Shown piece after piece: positions 63,803 through 64,000 of a stretch of DNA of 64,000 nt (within the stretch, counting starts at the first letter, position 1; the number at the start of each line of letters is the position of its first letter). The stretch spans positions 1 through 64,000 of the forward strand of contig NZ_CP126269.1 of NCBI RefSeq assembly GCF_003234445.2, read 5' to 3'. Both the position numbers and the translations under genes were made by a program. This DNA is from Curtobacterium sp. MCLR17_036 (GTDB lineage Bacteria > Actinomycetota > Actinomycetes > Actinomycetales > Microbacteriaceae). Under the pieces are notes generated by a model, which was given only the letters and a program-made list of their open reading frames with translations, did not search any database and had not been told where the DNA came from.

Positions 63803-64000
63803 ATGAGTTCCACCGCGCCCGCATCCGCGCACGAGCACGACTCCTCTCCTGCGGTCGACCCCGCCACCGGGATCGACCCGAACCTGCTGACCGCGTACGC
63901 CCTCTGGGCCGTCTTCCGTCGGCCGCTCGGCCCGGTCCACCGCGTCGGTGACGACGCCGTGGCCGAGCTCGACGCCGTGATCGCGTCCGCCGCCGACCGC
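63803..64000 (+). CDS. hemQ: Probable coproheme decarboxylase HemQ, 5' part
   Basis: The first 66 codons are present and the gene runs off the window. After a disordered start (MSSTAPASAHEHDSSPAVDP) the sequence LLTAYALWAVFRRPLGP followed by DDAVAELDAVIASAADR matches the opening strand and helix of HemQ/chlorite-dismutase-family proteins. HemQ converts coproheme to heme b. The hemE-hemY context supports it, but the catalytic residues lie outside the window. Confidence 0.6.
   Translation, partial: MSSTAPASAHEHDSSPAVDPATGIDPNLLTAYALWAVFRRPLGPVHRVGDDAVAELDAVIASAADR

Overview
The window is very GC-rich and compact, with frequent GTG starts and many four-base stop/start overlaps. It opens exactly at the dnaA start codon, so it looks like the beginning of a circular chromosome numbered from dnaA. 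Gene content and order point to an actinobacterium. The hem cluster, the rhomboid next to ppiA and the small membrane proteins suggest Microbacteriaceae, probably Curtobacterium or a close relative. The genus is inferred from memory of the family, not computed.

Region 1 (1-11.5 kb) is the replication core: dnaA, a putative oriC with DnaA boxes, dnaN, gnd, recF (with an unusual Thr/Ala/Asp tail), a DUF721/DciA gene, gyrB, gyrA and a DUF3566 membrane protein, followed by tRNA-Ile(GAT) and tRNA-Ala(TGC).

Region 2 (11.5-25.1 kb) is the cell-envelope and division block, nearly collinear with the Mycobacterium tuberculosis origin region. It holds a small membrane protein in the position of cwsA, a cyclophilin, a rhomboid protease, crgA, trpG/pabA, then the minus-strand operon fhaA-fhaB-pstP-rodA-pbpA-pknA-pknB and tRNA-Leu(CAG). 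A dense second cluster of DnaA-box-like 9-mers lies upstream of crgA, about 13 kb from oriC.

Region 3 (25.1-45.9 kb) is an accessory region. It carries a secreted beta-glucanase pair in which the GH16 gene has an in-frame TGA at a Trp position, several short-chain dehydrogenases beside HTH regulators (MmyB-type, MarR), a two-component system, a metzincin-like secreted protease, a Gfo/Idh/MocA plus sugar isomerase pair, two TetR regulators, a Nudix protein, a truncated VOC gene, a small kinase, an NmrA-like protein, an MFS carrier and a HAD phosphatase.

Region 4 (46-58.8 kb) holds the mismatch endonuclease gene nucS, an MFS/LacI divergent pair around a perfect 18-bp palindrome, a flippase-like protein and a MATE exporter, a uracil/xanthine permease, an M13 metallopeptidase, a beta-lactamase-fold protein that has lost its catalytic motifs, a GNAT protein, a DUF4232 lipoprotein and a small protein with three SDIPGE-type repeats.

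Region 5 (58.8-64 kb) is the coproporphyrin-dependent heme pathway: hemA divergent from hemE-hemY, three small membrane-associated proteins (YtxH-like, holin-superfamily, DUF3618), and the start of a probable hemQ cut by the window edge.

A family of intergenic palindromes with a GACGGGAGGC core recurs at gene ends. I found no CRISPR array, rRNA, insertion sequence or prophage, and nothing I would call a complete new defence or biosynthetic system. The strongest leads are the second DnaA-box cluster, the cwsA-position gene, the nonsense-interrupted glucanase, the 24-bp repeat array and the catalytically dead beta-lactamase homologue.
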